Of a DNA stretch of 64,000 bases, positions 12,840 through 24,900 are shown piece by piece (positions within the stretch are counted from its first letter, which is position 1; each line of letters begins with the position of its first letter). The DNA is from Erigeron canadensis (Eukaryota; Streptophyta; Magnoliopsida; Asterales; Asteraceae). The DNA is taken from the NCBI RefSeq assembly GCF_010389155.1, contig NC_057762.1:9969513-10033512 (forward strand), written 5' to 3'. The position numbers and the translations under genes were made by a program. Under the pieces are notes generated by a model. It worked only from the letters and a program-made list of their open reading frames with translations, was not told the origin of the DNA and did not search any database.

Positions 12840-13457
12840 TCAATGCTTCAAGATCTTATCAATATAAGCACTTTGACTGAATCTAAACAACCGTTTTGAT
12901 CTATCTCGGTAGATCTTGATTCCAAGAATAAATGCCGCTTCTCCTAAATCTTTCATGGTAAAACACTTTCCAAGATGGGATTTAACATCTTGCAACATTG
13001 GAATGTGTTTTCCTATGATTAATATGTTATCGACATATAAGACAAGGAAAGTAACATTACTCCCACTAGCTTTGCGATATACACATGGCTCATCGGGATT
13101 TTGAACAAAACCAAACTTTTTGATTTCTTCATCAAACCGTTTATTCCAACTTCTTGATGCTTGCTTTAGTCCATAAATGGACCTTTGAAGCTTGCATACT
13201 TTGTTGGGATGTTTTGGATCAATAAAACCTTCCGGTTGATCCATATAGACTTCTTCATCCAAGTAACCATTTAAGAAGGTAGTCTTAACATCCATTTGCC
13301 ATATCTCAAAGTCATAGTACGCTGCTATGGCTAAGAGAATCCTAATAGCTCTAATGTCCGCAACTGGAGAAAAGGTTTCATTATAATCAACACCGAAACG
13401 TTGAGTATAACCTTTCGCCACGAGATGAGCTTTATAGGTGTGCACATTTCCATCCAT
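12840..13457 (-). pseudogene. Copia reverse transcriptase with altered active site
   Basis: The 205-codon segment has the usual copia RT blocks: GYTQRFGVDYNETFSPVADI, WQMDVKTTFLNGYLDEEVYM, QPEGF and SIYGLKQASRSWNKRF. The catalytic motif reads YVDN at residues 141-144, where the family has YVDD. The changed codon is at 13026-13028 and is a G-to-A change on the coding strand. Loss of the second aspartate should abolish polymerase activity. Confidence 0.92.
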
Positions 13458-13478
13458 GTCCGTCTTCTTCTTGAAGAT

Positions 13479-13661
13479 CTACTTACACCCAACAGTTTGA
13501 GCATTTTGTGGAAGATCAACCAAGCTCCAAACTTGATTGTCTTTCATGGATTTCATTTCCACCTTCGTAGCTTCAAGCCATTTGTCAGATTCTGGATCTG
13601 ATAATGCAGCTTTGAAATTTGGAGGCTCATCGAGATCTCCAACAACGTCTTCTTCTACCAT
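13479..13661 (-). pseudogene. Copia N-terminal RT segment
   Basis: Motifs PPNFKAALSDPESDKWLEA and MKDNQVWSLVDLP match the stretch just ahead of the copia RT core. It is cut from the core by a stop at about 13479 and a frame change. Confidence 0.85.
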
Positions 13662-14017
13662 CAGACATAGTCTTTCAGTAGGACGTCTTGTTCTTTCGGA
13701 CCTACGAAGTGGAATCGCTTCATTATCATCGACTTGAGGTTCATCACTTTGAACATTTCCCCCCCCCCCCCCCCAAGTTGATGATTGCTAGTTTCTTCAG
13801 AAGGTGACACATCTTCCTCTTGAGTCTCATCAAGTTCTACAACCCTCCCACTGTTCTCTTGAACTAACTTCTTTTCAAAGAACTCAGCATATCGAGCAAC
13901 ACGAACAGTGTTTTTGGCGGGATCAAAGAAGTCGTAACCCATCGTTTGCTTAGGATATCCGACAAAGATGCACTTAGTAGTTCTGGGTTCAAGTTTGTCA
14001 GGCGTATCGTGCTTCAC
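13661..14017 (-). pseudogene. Copia integrase C-terminal region with a poly-C tract
   Basis: Starts at HDTPDKLEPRTTKCIFVGYP, GYDFFDPAKN and VARYAEFFE, typical of the region after the integrase core. A run of 16 C on the + strand (13759-13774) reads as glycines and probably shifts the frame; the residues after it no longer look like copia. Confidence 0.82.
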
Positions 14018-14032
14018 AAGTGCCTCACATCC

Positions 14033-14464
14033 CTAGACTCTTAAGTAAGACAAATTAGGGACATCACCATGCCATAATTCGTACGGTGTCTTGTCAACCT
14101 TCTTGGTTGGAACCATATTGAGAATGCGTACAACAGTCTCTAGAGCATAATCCCAAAATGAAAATGGGAGAGTTGTAAGGGTCATCATAGATCTCACCAT
14201 GTCTAGCAAGGTTTGATTTCTCCTTTCAGATACTCCATTATGCCGAGGAGTATATGGAGGAGTAAGCTGTTGGACAATTCTACATGCTTTAAGATAATTC
14301 TTAAACTCTTGGCTTAAGTATTCACCACCTCGATACGAACGAAGAATCTTGATGGTTTTACCGAGTTGATTTTCTACTTCATTTTTAAACTCTTTGAATG
14401 TTTCAAAGACTTCATGTTTATGTTTAAGCAAGTAAACATAACCATAACGACTGAAATTATTCAT
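14033..14464 (-). pseudogene. Copia integrase core, two catalytic aspartates lost
   Basis: The 143-codon segment has FSRYGYVYLLKHKHEVFETF, LRSYRGGEYLSQEF, TPPYTPRHNGVSERRN and the region before GDVPNLSYLRV. The family has DDFSRY at the first catalytic aspartate and LRSDRGGEY at the second. Here they read NNFSRY and LRSYRGGEY (codon at 14333-14335). The glutamate in GVSERRN remains. The enzyme cannot be active. Confidence 0.9.
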
Positions 14465-14599
14465 AGAATAATGAAGTAGCTAGCATATTTCCTTGACACA
14501 TGCCTGAATGGGCTACATACATCGGTATGTATTAGTCCAAGTAGTTCCTTAGCCCTCTCCGGTTTTATGCGGAAAAGGTATTCTTGTCATCTTTCCGAA

Positions 14600-14935
14600 A
14601 ATACAAGATATGCATTTGTCAAATGATTCATCATTTGATTGTAAGATCGCTTCACGTTGAAGTTTTTCAATGCTTTTCTTGCTAACGGTAATTCGAAAGA
14701 CACGCATTTATCAAACGATTCATCATTTGATTTGTAAGATATCTTCACATTGAAGACTGTTAATGCGTTTCTTGCTAATGATAATGCCAAAGACACGCAT
14801 TTATCAAACGATTCATCATTTGATTTGTAAGATATCTTCACATTGAAGACTGTTAATGCGTTTCTTGCATTATTCATCATTTGATTTGTAAGATATCTTC
14901 ACATTGAAGTCTTTAAATGCGTTTCTTGACAAAAT
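14600..14935. repeat. Tandem array, unit about 92 bp, in the copia gag-pol region
   Basis: Three and a half copies with GATTCATCATTTGATT at 14625, 14717, 14810 and a shorter one at about 14871. The repetitive 97-codon minus-strand reading frame over 14587-14880 is a product of this array and not a gene. Confidence 0.85.
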
Positions 14936-15039
14936 CTAAACAAGATGACCATGTCAAAGATAGAGTCCAAGTTAACTTGACTCTTTTGCTATTGAATTAT
15001 CATTTGAATCTCATCAACACTTATAATTCAGTTAAGAAG

Positions 15040-16200
15040 ATACTTGAAGAACTGGTTAAACCAACTTGCTTCTTCTTCTTGTTCAACTCAGCTAGATACT
15101 TAGGACAATTCCTCTTCCAGTGTCTCACTATAGCATAGTGATGACAAGCCTGGTCTTTAGCCGTATGCTCTTTTTTCCAAAGGGTCTTTTAAGGTTTTGA
15201 GACTAAACACTTTGTTTTCTCTTACCGAAGTTCTTGCCTTTAGCTTTACGGTTGTTTTGCTTTCTAAACCATTCCCCCCTTGATCATAAGAACTTGGGGT
15301 ATCTCAGATTTCTTGGAAGGTTTTCTTCATACTCAATCAACCTGATATGAAGTCCAACTATGCAAATCTGCAATTTTCTCTTATACCAATAAGAATCGAC
15401 AGAAGATACGCATAGTTTAATCCTTTTCATAATGCTCAAAGTGACTCTTCATCTTGAGTACATGAGCATTTACCGGTTTCCCATACTCGTGTTCAAGTTA
15501 TAGAGTGACTCAATTAGCTCAAGTAATTTCATCTTCGTACATAGACTTGAGTTATTTGATCATATCACACGGATTTTGCAATCCGAATTGCTTTTTGAAG
15601 CTTAGGAGACATGCTTCTAGCATCAAATAAGCAACCTCAATATGTCTATTGTACCGAGTATTTTATGCTTCCAACTGCAAAGTAGTGGCATTCGCATCAG
15701 GAATAGCGGTATCTGAGTTTCAATGACATCGGTTTTCTTTTCAACTCTTAGAACAATTCTCTATTGACAAAACAGTCATTGAAATTGGTTTCAGAAAGTT
15801 TTCTCTTTCTAGCATCGACCTGAAAGCCGATTGGTGTATGTTTTGTGAAGAATTTGTTGCCTTTTACAAAACAGATTCAAGTTCAATTATCGGTATTTTC
15901 GATAATAAATCCTTAAGAAATTAATTACCTAATGTTTATAAAATAAACAATTAATTTCATTAAGGCTAGGATCCAATCGACATACAATCATTTCATCAGT
16001 TGATCTGCTAGAAATGATTGCACTCAAAAGGTAAGTGACGAGCAATAATTGCATTACAAGTGCAATTCCTAGAAAGTATGGGACCTACGTAAGACACTTG
16101 ATTCATCAAGTGATCTTTTGTATTCATGTTTTGTCCCATCTTTTGCCACAGGTCAAGGTCTCACCGCTTAACTCGCTTTAAGTTGTCCAACTAAGAACGT
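15040..16200 (-). pseudogene. Copia gag remnant with broken zinc knuckle
   Basis: The minus strand at about 15110-15150 reads DQACHHYAIVRHWKRNCPKY. The family motif is C-x2-C-x4-H-x4-C. The first Cys, the His and the last Cys are there, but the second Cys is Tyr (codon at 15135-15137), a G-to-A change on the coding strand. Upstream gag is split by many stops and I cannot trace it with confidence. Confidence 0.6.
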
Positions 16201-17349
16201 GCAAAATTGACCACCACTCTGTACTAGTGAATGGGTTTCTCCATGCTCGCCATTTCACCACTGTGTACCAGTGAGTAAAACAACGACCCCATGTATCCTT
16301 GACAAATTGGATGGCAAATGACTTAAGTTTATTGGGTCATTCAATTTGATGTGTGATCAAAAAGTTATGTTTCGAAGATTCATGCATATCTTCTAAACAT
16401 AATATTTAATAAAATCATTTTTATAGTCTTAACAACACAAGAGAGCTCGGTAGCTCCATTTGAACGCACAAAGAAGCGCAAGGGCAAAGGTTTGCAATGA
16501 ACGCAATTAAAAACCCGCCCTGTTAGAAGGCTAGCGCACTCTGACTTATACCTCTCTTAGAGTTTGTTCAAATGGGTGAGCCGGTGTATCTCAAGGTTGT
16601 AAGACTCCAATTTTATTAAAAAATCTCTATTTCGATATTGCTTAGTCAAGTTTATATTTTCTCAAAAACAATTTTACATCACAATTTATATCACAATAAA
16701 TATGTAAAATCATAAACTATAACTTTTAAGCATGCAATGAGTTATGGTAGGCCACCTAAACATGTCACTATGGTTTATTCATGTCTAAATCGGATCCCCC
16801 TTCAAAGAAGAGGACCACATACATCAAGTCGCCTTGATTGCATAAGCCTTAAACACATGCAAAACAATTAAGTATCATATAAGCACATAGTTGCTCACTG
16901 GAAATTCCAGTAGCTTCACAACCTGTTTAGACTTGTTTCTGGTCCGATTCAGATTTCGACCAGAACTACAAAGTTTTAGCCCTATGTGTTGAGCATCTAC
17001 AGTTCAAAGCACGACCTCTAACTCATTACATATTAAAAGATATGAATTTTTTAGTAAATTATCGCAAAACAGAAAATTTACACGAAAAATTCACATTGTC
17101 ACACAATTAATTATCCAATTATCTAGCATAATTAACCCTAATGATCAAGATTTTATATCAATATATCTAAGTAATAATCATGAATGATTTCCATGAAAAA
17201 TTCATGATTTTTACTTCTTTTTAACCATTAAAATATAAAGGTAAAATTGTTTTTACTTCTTTTTACTTCATGATTTTTACTTCTTTTTACTTCTTTTTAA
17301 CCATATGCAATATATCCAAGTCTTAATGATTTGCATGAAAAATTCATGA
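16200..17349. other. Copia 5' interior, non-coding remains
   Basis: AT-rich sequence where the leader and gag start should be. At 17200-17350 there are short repeats of TTTTTACTTC and CATGAAAAATTCATGAT. No ORF or primer-binding site was found. Confidence 0.5.
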
Positions 17350-17390
17350 TTTTTGGACATACGTTCATTTTACGTGATCATATTTCAACA
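17350..17390 (-). repeat. Copia 5' LTR remnant
   Basis: About 40 bp matching the end of the left LTR, including GGACATACGTTCATTTTACG, then ATTTCAACA and TSD TAAAC. The rest of the LTR and the primer-binding site are deleted. Confidence 0.85.
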
Positions 17391-17466
17391 TAAACAACAC
17401 CTAAGTAACCTCCCGTGAGTTCCCATACCCAACATACGTACGAAAGGGCTTTAACAAACATTTAAT

Positions 17467-17682
17467 ATGAAAGCTAAGTTTTCGTTGTATCCCTCGTGTC
17501 AAAAGGTATCTTACCTCAATAAGCACGCAAAAACAAACTTTCGTCAATACGCAACAATGAATGTTCAAACAATTATGAAAGCTAAGTTTTCGTTGTGTCC
17601 CTCATGTCAAAAGGTAGTTATCTTACCTCAATAAGCACGCAAAAACAAACTTTCGTCCATACGCAACAATGAATGTTCAAAC
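17467..17682. repeat. 108-bp tandem duplication in the solo-LTR-like element
   Basis: Two copies start ATGAAAGCTAAGTTTTCGTT at 17467 and 17575 and share CAATAAGCACGCAAAAACAA and ACGCAACAATGAATGTTCAA. Confidence 0.88.
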
Positions 17683-17939
17683 CTCCAAAACCTACGATAT
17701 ATAAAGGAACCTAATTAACTTCTATTTAATTAAATTCCTAATAACAAATACTCACTATCATTGTTATCATTGTTTTCTTAATTAAGACTCAAGATCATGC
17801 CTTATTAATACATCTTATTATTTCAAAATTCAACTATAATTCTTCCTATAATAGTTTTAGAAGATAAAAATACAATATAATAGTTTATCACATATTAAAC
17901 TATTTGAACTAAAAATGACAATTCTGATTTTAAGCTAAA

Positions 17940-18180
17940 AAGGACCAAAACTGCAAATTCAAAAACTACAAGGACCAAAAGTGTCAGATTTGAAACTCCA
18001 AGGACCAAACATATCATTTTCAAAACTTTAGGGACCAATAGTGGCAATTTCGAAACATTAGGGACCAAAAGTGTCATCTTTAAAACTTTAGGGACTGAAA
18101 GTGTCAAGTCTGAAACATTTGGGACTGAAAACGTTAATTTTAAAACTATAGGGACTAAAACTGCAAATTTTGAATAAACG
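17940..18180. repeat. 30-bp minisatellite, 8 units
   Basis: AGGACCAAAA or GGGACTGAAA words recur every 30 bp at 17941, 17971, 18001, 18031, 18061, 18091, 18121 and 18151. The repetitive minus-strand ORF here (17895-18107) follows from the 30-bp period, a multiple of three, and is not a gene. Confidence 0.92.
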
Positions 18181-19321
18181 CTGACATCATCAGCATGATG
18201 TCATCGGAAGGGACAGTGGAGTCGACGGGATTATGCAAAATTATGAAGACCTGCTTTTCTTTTTTCTTTTTTTCTTACATTTTCACGTATATAAACTTCA
18301 AAACATGATTTCTAATTCGTAACTTGATGGATTCACGCGATTCTTTTTGCAAAACGTTCGTTTTTCATCAAAAAATATATCTCCAGAAAATATTTTATCG
18401 TAACTCTCTGTATAATGATAAAACGATAAAGACACTATAATACATAAATCTTTAAAACGAGATTCCCGATTCGTTATTTAACCAAATCGAGTGATTCTTT
18501 TTGAAAATTTCATTATTTTCAGAAACAAATATACTACAGAAAATTAATTTCGTTTAATTCACTGCCATCACCAGATTTCATGAAAAACTTATTAAAAACT
18601 TTACGAATCCTATCGAAATTGATGTGTGTAAATCAAGATACTTCCAAATAATTACACAACGTTAATATACATCAAAAATAAACTATTTTACAGAACTAAT
18701 CTTTGCTTGTATGATAGTCATCATTGAGATCTCAAATTATGCTCGAAAACGTTAAATTTCAGTATGAAAACCTCTAGACATAAGCAAGGATCATTCTAAT
18801 AAATCATATATTGAAAAGAAAGACATACTTACTCTTAATCCAGAATATAGCCACAAATTTTGAGAGAAAAAGATGAAGAGATAAGAAAGAAATAGTAAAA
18901 ATTCACGTAAGGGATCTTATAATGTGATATATGTTAATTGTGAGTTTATGGTAACGGAGTTTACAAAGCTTAGAAACCCTAATGAGGAAGATTTAATGTA
19001 TAATTTTCGTCCATAAGGGTTATGGGCTGGTCAAAGTCCATTCAAATAAGCCCAAAAAGTCAAGTTAGTCAAAAACTAAGGCCCATGATTAAAACATATA
19101 TTAACGGGAAGTGAATTAATAAGTTAAGCACGTAATGGTGAACCGACACACCATAATAACATCACATAACTTAATAACATGTTTCACATATAGGAACATT
19201 AATCATCAATTAACTACACAAATATTAGTTAACGCTTAAAGAAATTAACGACACAACAAACGGTTAACGTTTGACTAACGGGAAGGTCAAAGATATAAAC
19301 AAAAAGGTTTAGGATGTTACA

Positions 19322-19799
19322 ACACAATTGTTCACATATACAATTAAAAGATAACCCAGTAGCTCCTTGACAGAACAACATCATGACATGGTTCCTATAT
19401 ACATTCTAAAGATAACTAGTAGCTCCTTGTTACAACAACCTTTTTCCCTGGTATTGAATTCCCTCTAAGATTTCTTAGAATCTTCTATAAATGATAGACC
19501 TCTAGTCGTCATCGATTCGAGTTGTCTATATTTAGAATCTAAAGTTGATCAAGTTTTCAAGTCGAATGCTTTATTACAGAAATCGAACCAAAACTCAAAG
19601 AGTTTACAAGTTCAATATTCCAACAAGCTTAGACCAAGACTAAATCAAAATTATAATTTCTTGACATTTCGAAAAGTGAGAAATTAGTATCCAAGATTGA
19701 TCAAGTTTACATTTCCAAAACTCAATTAACATAATCAAGATTGCAAACTAAAAAAAAAACAATTACTTCGAGCACAAAATCTAATTATATAATCGAACA
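19322..19799. other. Element A interior near its 5' end, non-coding
   Basis: AT-rich. A short duplication around AACATCATGACA and TAGCTCCTTG is visible at 19355-19430. No ORF was found. Confidence 0.5.
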
Positions 19800-20045
19800 A
19801 GAAATATCGGAACCTAGTCACTCGAGCCCGAATAGGTCGAGCTAGGATAGGTCAAGCTCTAGATGGTCGAACTAGGCAAGGTCGAGCTCCAGATGATCGA
19901 GCTAGGAAAGGTCGAGCTCCAGACTAGGTCGAGCTCCAGAAGAGGTTGAGTTCCAGACCAGGTCGAGCTCCAAGCTAGGTCGAGCTCCAGAATAGGTTGA
20001 GGTCGAGCTTAATAGGTCGAGCTCGACTAGGTCGAGCTCGAGTGG
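19800..20045. repeat. Element A leader: array of AGGTCGAGCTC units
   Basis: About ten diverged copies of AGGTCGAGCTCCAG or AGGTCGAGCTAG in about 240 bp, between the primer-binding site and the nested insertion. Near 20015-20040 they become the palindrome GGTCGAGCTCGAC, the same core found in the LTRs. Confidence 0.85.
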
Positions 20046-20161
20046 AGCGTGAGAGTCTTGACCGAACCGAAAACCTTGAAGATTTGAGTGTAGAGTCCTT
20101 AATCGTTGTCGAAACCTTAATCCCGAACCAATAGAATACCTCCAGTAGCTCTGATACCAAT

Positions 20162-20616
20162 TGAAAGTCCCTTATACCACTGGATCACACGAGATTAAGT
20201 AACTAATGTATAAGTGCGGAAATTCTTATACAAAAGCAATCAACAACACAAATATGAATTGGAACCGTATATTACTTCAGTAAATGCAATTACAAGTAAA
20301 ATACCAAGTTCAGAATTTGAAAATACGAGAAACAATACGAATGAGAGGTTTACATGTTGCAACCAAAACTCTCTTTCTCTTTCTCTACCGAAACCTAAAC
20401 CTTACATCTATATATATAGGCTTAAACATGGACCGGACCGGGCCGACGTCTGATCAGTTGAACCCGTGTAGGTCGAGCTCGACCAAGTCAACACAAGTTT
20501 GACTGACATGAGTTCAACTTATTACATGCGAAAACTTAACGTTCATTACAAGTACATATTCAATACACTCAAGACAAACTTCTACAATGATGTTGTCACC
20601 CGGAAATGCACCAACA
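20162..20616 (-). repeat. Element A 5' LTR
   Basis: 455 bp, closely similar to 7694-8191. A TATATATA run at about 20409 sits just before the palindromic part on the + strand. Confidence 0.9.
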
Positions 20617-21310
20617 ACTACTGATACAATCGAAAATGGAACTAAAAAGAAGTAGAATTCAGTCAAGCTGTTATTGTTGTTTCAATTGGTCAAGGTAATC
20701 TTTTCACAAACGTACTATTGCAAAGTTACTAAATCTTAGAAAATTAAGAGAATGAAAATACTTATATATAATGCATTATAAACTTAAATTTCATATATTT
20801 TGAAGTGAAATGGTTGAAAAAGATTAGTTTTAGTTGAAAGTCAGTTACAAAATACCCATATAAATTTGGTTGTCGGATTCATGCGTAAAGCTTGGGAGTT
20901 GGATAGTTTAAAGGTGAGGTGACCAGTCCGAAGTAACCAACTTTGTTGTGGAAGACTATTTTTGTAAGGATCGGTTGTTGCAGTTGAGTTGTGTCAAGAG
21001 AGTGTTGTTGTCGGGGTTGTAACTTTTGAGATGATTGTGGGTTCAGGCATATAGGAAGGTTGTTGGGTTTGTAACTTTTGAGGTTCACAATTTGTCGTTG
21101 TCGTGTCAAGCATATCTTTGCTCTGTTTGGTTATTTGTTGTTGCGTTTGAATGCAATAAGGCTAAGTAGTTAAGGACTGAAATTTCGGTGTTTCGGTCAG
21201 GGACCGGTAAGCGAAATATCTGTTTTTTCGGTGGTATTTCGGTGGTATTTCAGTAAGTTTAAATATTAATATTTAAATATTTTATGTATAAGTTTATATA
21301 TTTGATATAA
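20617..21310. other. Intergenic stretch between elements A and B
   Basis: No gene recognised. At 21180-21260 there are GGTGGTATTTCGG repeats and other CGGT-rich words of a kind seen in degenerate non-autonomous DNA elements. Confidence 0.5.
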
Positions 21311-21864
21311 TGTAAGTCCCCTTGACGCGGATCGTTAATAGTTTGATCCCGTTATCCAGAGGTACGGAATCCCTCTCTATAACGTGGTGATTCACAACGA
21401 AATCCCCTAGATTACCTGCTGCCTCGCAGGTCTTCTTCGGGCTAGCGAAACGACCTTTGACCTATTAACCTGCACAAATATGCTTGATAATTCGACAAAT
21501 GTTCAACCCTAATCCCTGTTAGGGTTCTGGTATATATAGGAAACTCGACATGGGCTTCAGCGAGTCGACCTCGTATTTCCTGCCCAGCTCGACATAATTA
21601 CGAGGTCGTAATTGATGTCGTGCCTCGTATTTGACCCTGCAAATACGAGGTCGTATTTCCTATATGTCACCCCGTGATTGGCCCTACAATTACGAGGTCG
21701 TAATGCATACTTAGCAGAATATTATTACAAATTCAATACTCAAACTTAATCTAGTATTCTATGCATAATACGAAGTTCATTAATGACAATTACAATGACA
21801 AAGACATATTAAAAATATAAGTCCAAACAATCTAGACTGCTATTGACATAGACGTGCACTTACA
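21311..21864 (-). repeat. Element B 3' LTR
   Basis: 554 bp, TGTAAGTCCCC...GTGCACTTACA on the + strand, followed by GACTCCCCCTTGGC, a polypurine tract on the minus strand. It contains at least three palindromes: AATTACGAGGTCGTAATT (21596-21613), AAATACGAGGTCGTATTT (21641-21658) and ATTACGAGGTCGTAAT (21689-21704). Confidence 0.8.
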
Positions 21865-21930
21865 GACTCCCCCTTGGCAATAGCTTCTAGACGTTAAAAT
21901 AAATGTCTTCGTCTCGTTTTTGTCATCAAT

Positions 21931-24900
21931 CTACTTCTTCTGCTTCCTTTTATCAGCCTTCTTCTTCTTCTGAACCTCTTCCGAATCATCTGCAGCCTTA
22001 TAGAAATCACAGTCCGAGTGTAGGCCAATCTTCAAGCACAAACTCACTGTATTCCTATATCGCAACGCTGGACCCTGAAAATTTTTTGGAATCCAAATAT
22101 TAACACTGTTCAGCTTCAACAGATCTTTCCAATAGAAGTTCACTAGATACAAAGGCTCATAAATCCTCAAAATCTCATGGTAACTACGGTCGTACATCAC
22201 AGCTTCATATGTCTTACTATCGAAATACCAACCCTCCATATTATCCAACAAATCCTTCCCAGATTTCTTCAAGGTAACTTCTTTGGAAAACTTGGCCGAC
22301 TCGTACTTCAAAGTAATCATGGGCTCTTTTGTCTTCGGATCTATCCTTGACCCTTTTGCCCTCCTGTGGATGATATTTTCTTTTTGCAGGATCCTTGATT
22401 TTAATATCATTTGCAATAGACCTGGCAATATAATTTGCTCTTTCATAGCCACCAGGATTAATCTGTTCTAGCCTACCCAAACTCATGAAATCAACATCAG
22501 CGAGAGAGTTTATGGCTTCTGTGGTCATATCCAAATATTGTACACCGTCGGTTCTCCTGATAATCAAAGATTTTATCTCGTTATCCCAATGAAAACTCAC
22601 GATTCTCGATACAACATTGGTAGCATAGGCTTCAACGTTTTCACCCTGAATCTTGTCTTTATACTTAACAGGTCTATGCATTGCCTCAAGCTCAGCCTTA
22701 CTATGCAACCACTATCCTGATTTAGTGTTAGCATTTGGCTCTGCATGTAGCTCATCAAGGTTCATGCTAACTGGTTCTTGAGCAACTTGAGCTTCTTGAT
22801 CTTGGACTTGATTATAAGTGTCCATTCTATCTACCTTGGCTTGAAAGTCGTCAATATTGAACCCTTTGCGCTCCACATCATCATCCACAAGCCTTGAAGC
22901 TGCAATTGGCACATCGATCTCTGCGATGTCCATCCAACTTTCATCACCATAGATTATCTCTCCTGCTTCCCTCTCTGTTTCGGTTGTCTTAGAAGACCCT
23001 ACCATATCAGCTGCAATCACAGTCAATGACTCTATTGCCTTGGTCAGATCTTCTCGGTTAGTATTACCACTATCCTTTGCTGTATCCGGGTCTTGATTCG
23101 AATCATCATCTTTCTTCTTTGATAGCTCATCACCCTTACTGCCTAGATCTGGTAATAACTGCTTCTCAACCAGCTTATTCAAATCTGATTGCATCATACT
23201 ATCTAGTATGACATCAGCAATCTTTGTCATCTGTTCAGCTACTCTAACTACTCCTTTGTTCGCTCTAGTAGCCGAACTTTCAGCCTTTGTAGCTTCACGA
23301 CGAACCATGTCAAAGTTGGACATGAGAGTGTTAATAAAATCTTGATGACTCTTCTTCTCATCATCAAGAGCTTTCTTTAACATCTCAACTTCCTTTTGCT
23401 TTTTCTGCATCTCTTTCACATGGTTCCTTTTCTGTTTTTCCAACTCATCAAACAAACCCGTAACTCTAGCCTTTAAGACTGTCATCTTCCCTTTCATATC
23501 AGCCATACCAAACACTGGTGGTAAGATAGGAACTTGACGTGTAGTCGCTTCAGCTCTTGGTTCGGGATTAGGCACTGAATCCCTCATTCTATGAGTTGTA
23601 GACGGCCTTTCAAGATAAACAATCGTCTTTTGAGATCTTCTTGGTATCACTGTCTCTCCATGTGATTCAACTAATCTCCTAGACCTCTGTTTCGGAATTC
23701 TGCTTGATGCTTTTGGAGCTTTATCAGACTCATCTACTCCACTAGCAACAGCTTTCTCTCTTACTTTCAATCTAATAACAGTTTTCTTCTTTGGAGCAGG
23801 TACCTCTTCAACATCTGGCACCTCAACATCCTTAGAAGATTCTGTTCTCTTCCTTTTTAGACCTGAATCAGATGGTCTATCTCTCGAAGCAACATCAGTA
23901 GCACTAGCAACATGATGAACAGGATCTTCATGTGCTTCTACTTCTTTTTCAAGAACCACATCATTCTTTTCAACCCTCACCCTTTCTATATCTTGAACCT
24001 GTGGCTGCTCAATATCGCGCATTGGCTCATCTGGCATCACCATCTGTAGAGGAACTGGATTAGCAATCTCAGTTCTGAATCTGGCAAACTCTTCAGCAAT
24101 AGGTGGATTGTAATAAATATCCACAAGAGCTCCAAATAAGGGTACATCTTGAGCACCAGGATCACCAGAAAAACGATTCCTGAACTCATCATATGCCCTT
24201 CCCACCATGGATGTCACTTTCAGAACTGTCTTAGTAGCCAGCAGATTTGGAATATGATGATTGATAATCATCATAACGAATCTAGGATATATCATAAACC
24301 TATGCCCCTGTCTGGCAGTTGTTTGCTTCCTCAATTTGTTGAAGAAATACTTAGAAAAGCTATACGGTTTATTGTATACTAGACCAACCATCTGAGCTTG
24401 AGATTCTTGATTAAGCGTATCCCATCCTATTCTTCTGTTACACAAACTAACCAACAATACATGCGCTAAGTATCTCCAACTTCCAAAGAATCCGCACTTC
24501 TTCAAAGTTCCCACATTCAAGTAATCAGCATAACCCATTCTTGTAAATCCTTCAACAATAACCTCTCTACTGAAAGTAGTAGGTCCGTTCTCTCTTCCTT
24601 CTCGATCGAATGTACCTAGCTTCAAGATATCGATAAGATCACTAGCTGAGAGCGTGATAGTCTTGCCAGCAACCACGGTCTCAATCATCTACTGAGTTAG
24701 CAGTTTTCTTATGTCTTGCATTATCCCAAAACTCTACTAGGTATGATTCATACAGAACCGGTGAATAAGTCAGAATCTGATTAATTCTTGATCGCTTCAG
24801 AGATCTGAAAATCTCATGATAATATTCAGATCCATCTTGATTCTTGTCTAGATTGATCACAAAGTTATGACCTGCAGTAAATTCTCTTGCCATTTCTGTA

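Larger units (their letters stand above)
10499..17390 (-). mobile_element. Decayed Ty1/copia retrotransposon
   Basis: The left (3') LTR is 10499-11190, TGTTGGGTTAC...CATATTCCAACA. Of the right (5') LTR only the last about 40 bp remain (17350-17390). The target-site duplication TAAAC is perfect (10494-10498 and 17391-17395). A polypurine tract (minus strand) follows the left LTR at 11191. On the minus strand the order is gag zinc knuckle (15.1 kb), integrase (14.5-13.7 kb), reverse transcriptase (13.6-12.6 kb) and RNase H (12.4-12.0 kb). Integrase before RT is the copia order. Every domain carries stops, frameshifts or catalytic changes. Confidence 0.93.
9424..19321. mobile_element. Solo-LTR-like element (about 3 kb) inside element A, split by a copia insertion
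   Basis: It starts TGTAACACCCG and ends GGATGTTACA, flanked by a perfect 5-bp duplication ACACA (9419-9423 and 19322-19326). Without the nested copia it is 9424-10498 plus about 17396-19321. It has no coding sequence but holds a 108-bp tandem duplication and a 30-bp minisatellite. TG..CA ends and a 5-bp TSD fit a long solo LTR, perhaps of a chromovirus-type gypsy element, though the superfamily is a guess. Confidence 0.65.
7694..20616 (-). mobile_element. LTR element A: non-coding (LARD-like), with two elements nested inside
   Basis: The LTRs are at 7694-8191 and 20162-20616. Read on the minus strand each begins TGTTGGTGCATTTCC and ends GGGACTTTCA. On that strand the primer-binding site TTGGTATCAGAGC (initiator-Met tRNA type) lies next to the right LTR at 20149-20161, and polypurine tracts lie next to the left LTR. 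Flanks GCTAC (7689-7693) and ACTAC (20617-20621) differ by one base and are the probable 5-bp target-site duplication. About 2 kb of its own interior remains (8192-9423 and 19322-20161) and shows no gag or pol, so it would depend on another element for its proteins. Confidence 0.88.

Noticed and set aside
14587..14880. 97-codon ORF with repeated RNALTVFNVKISYKSND
   Set aside because: It is a translation of the 92-bp tandem array in the decayed copia element.
17895..18107. 70-codon minus-strand ORF with repeats such as LLVPKVLKM
   Set aside because: It is a translation of the 30-bp minisatellite.
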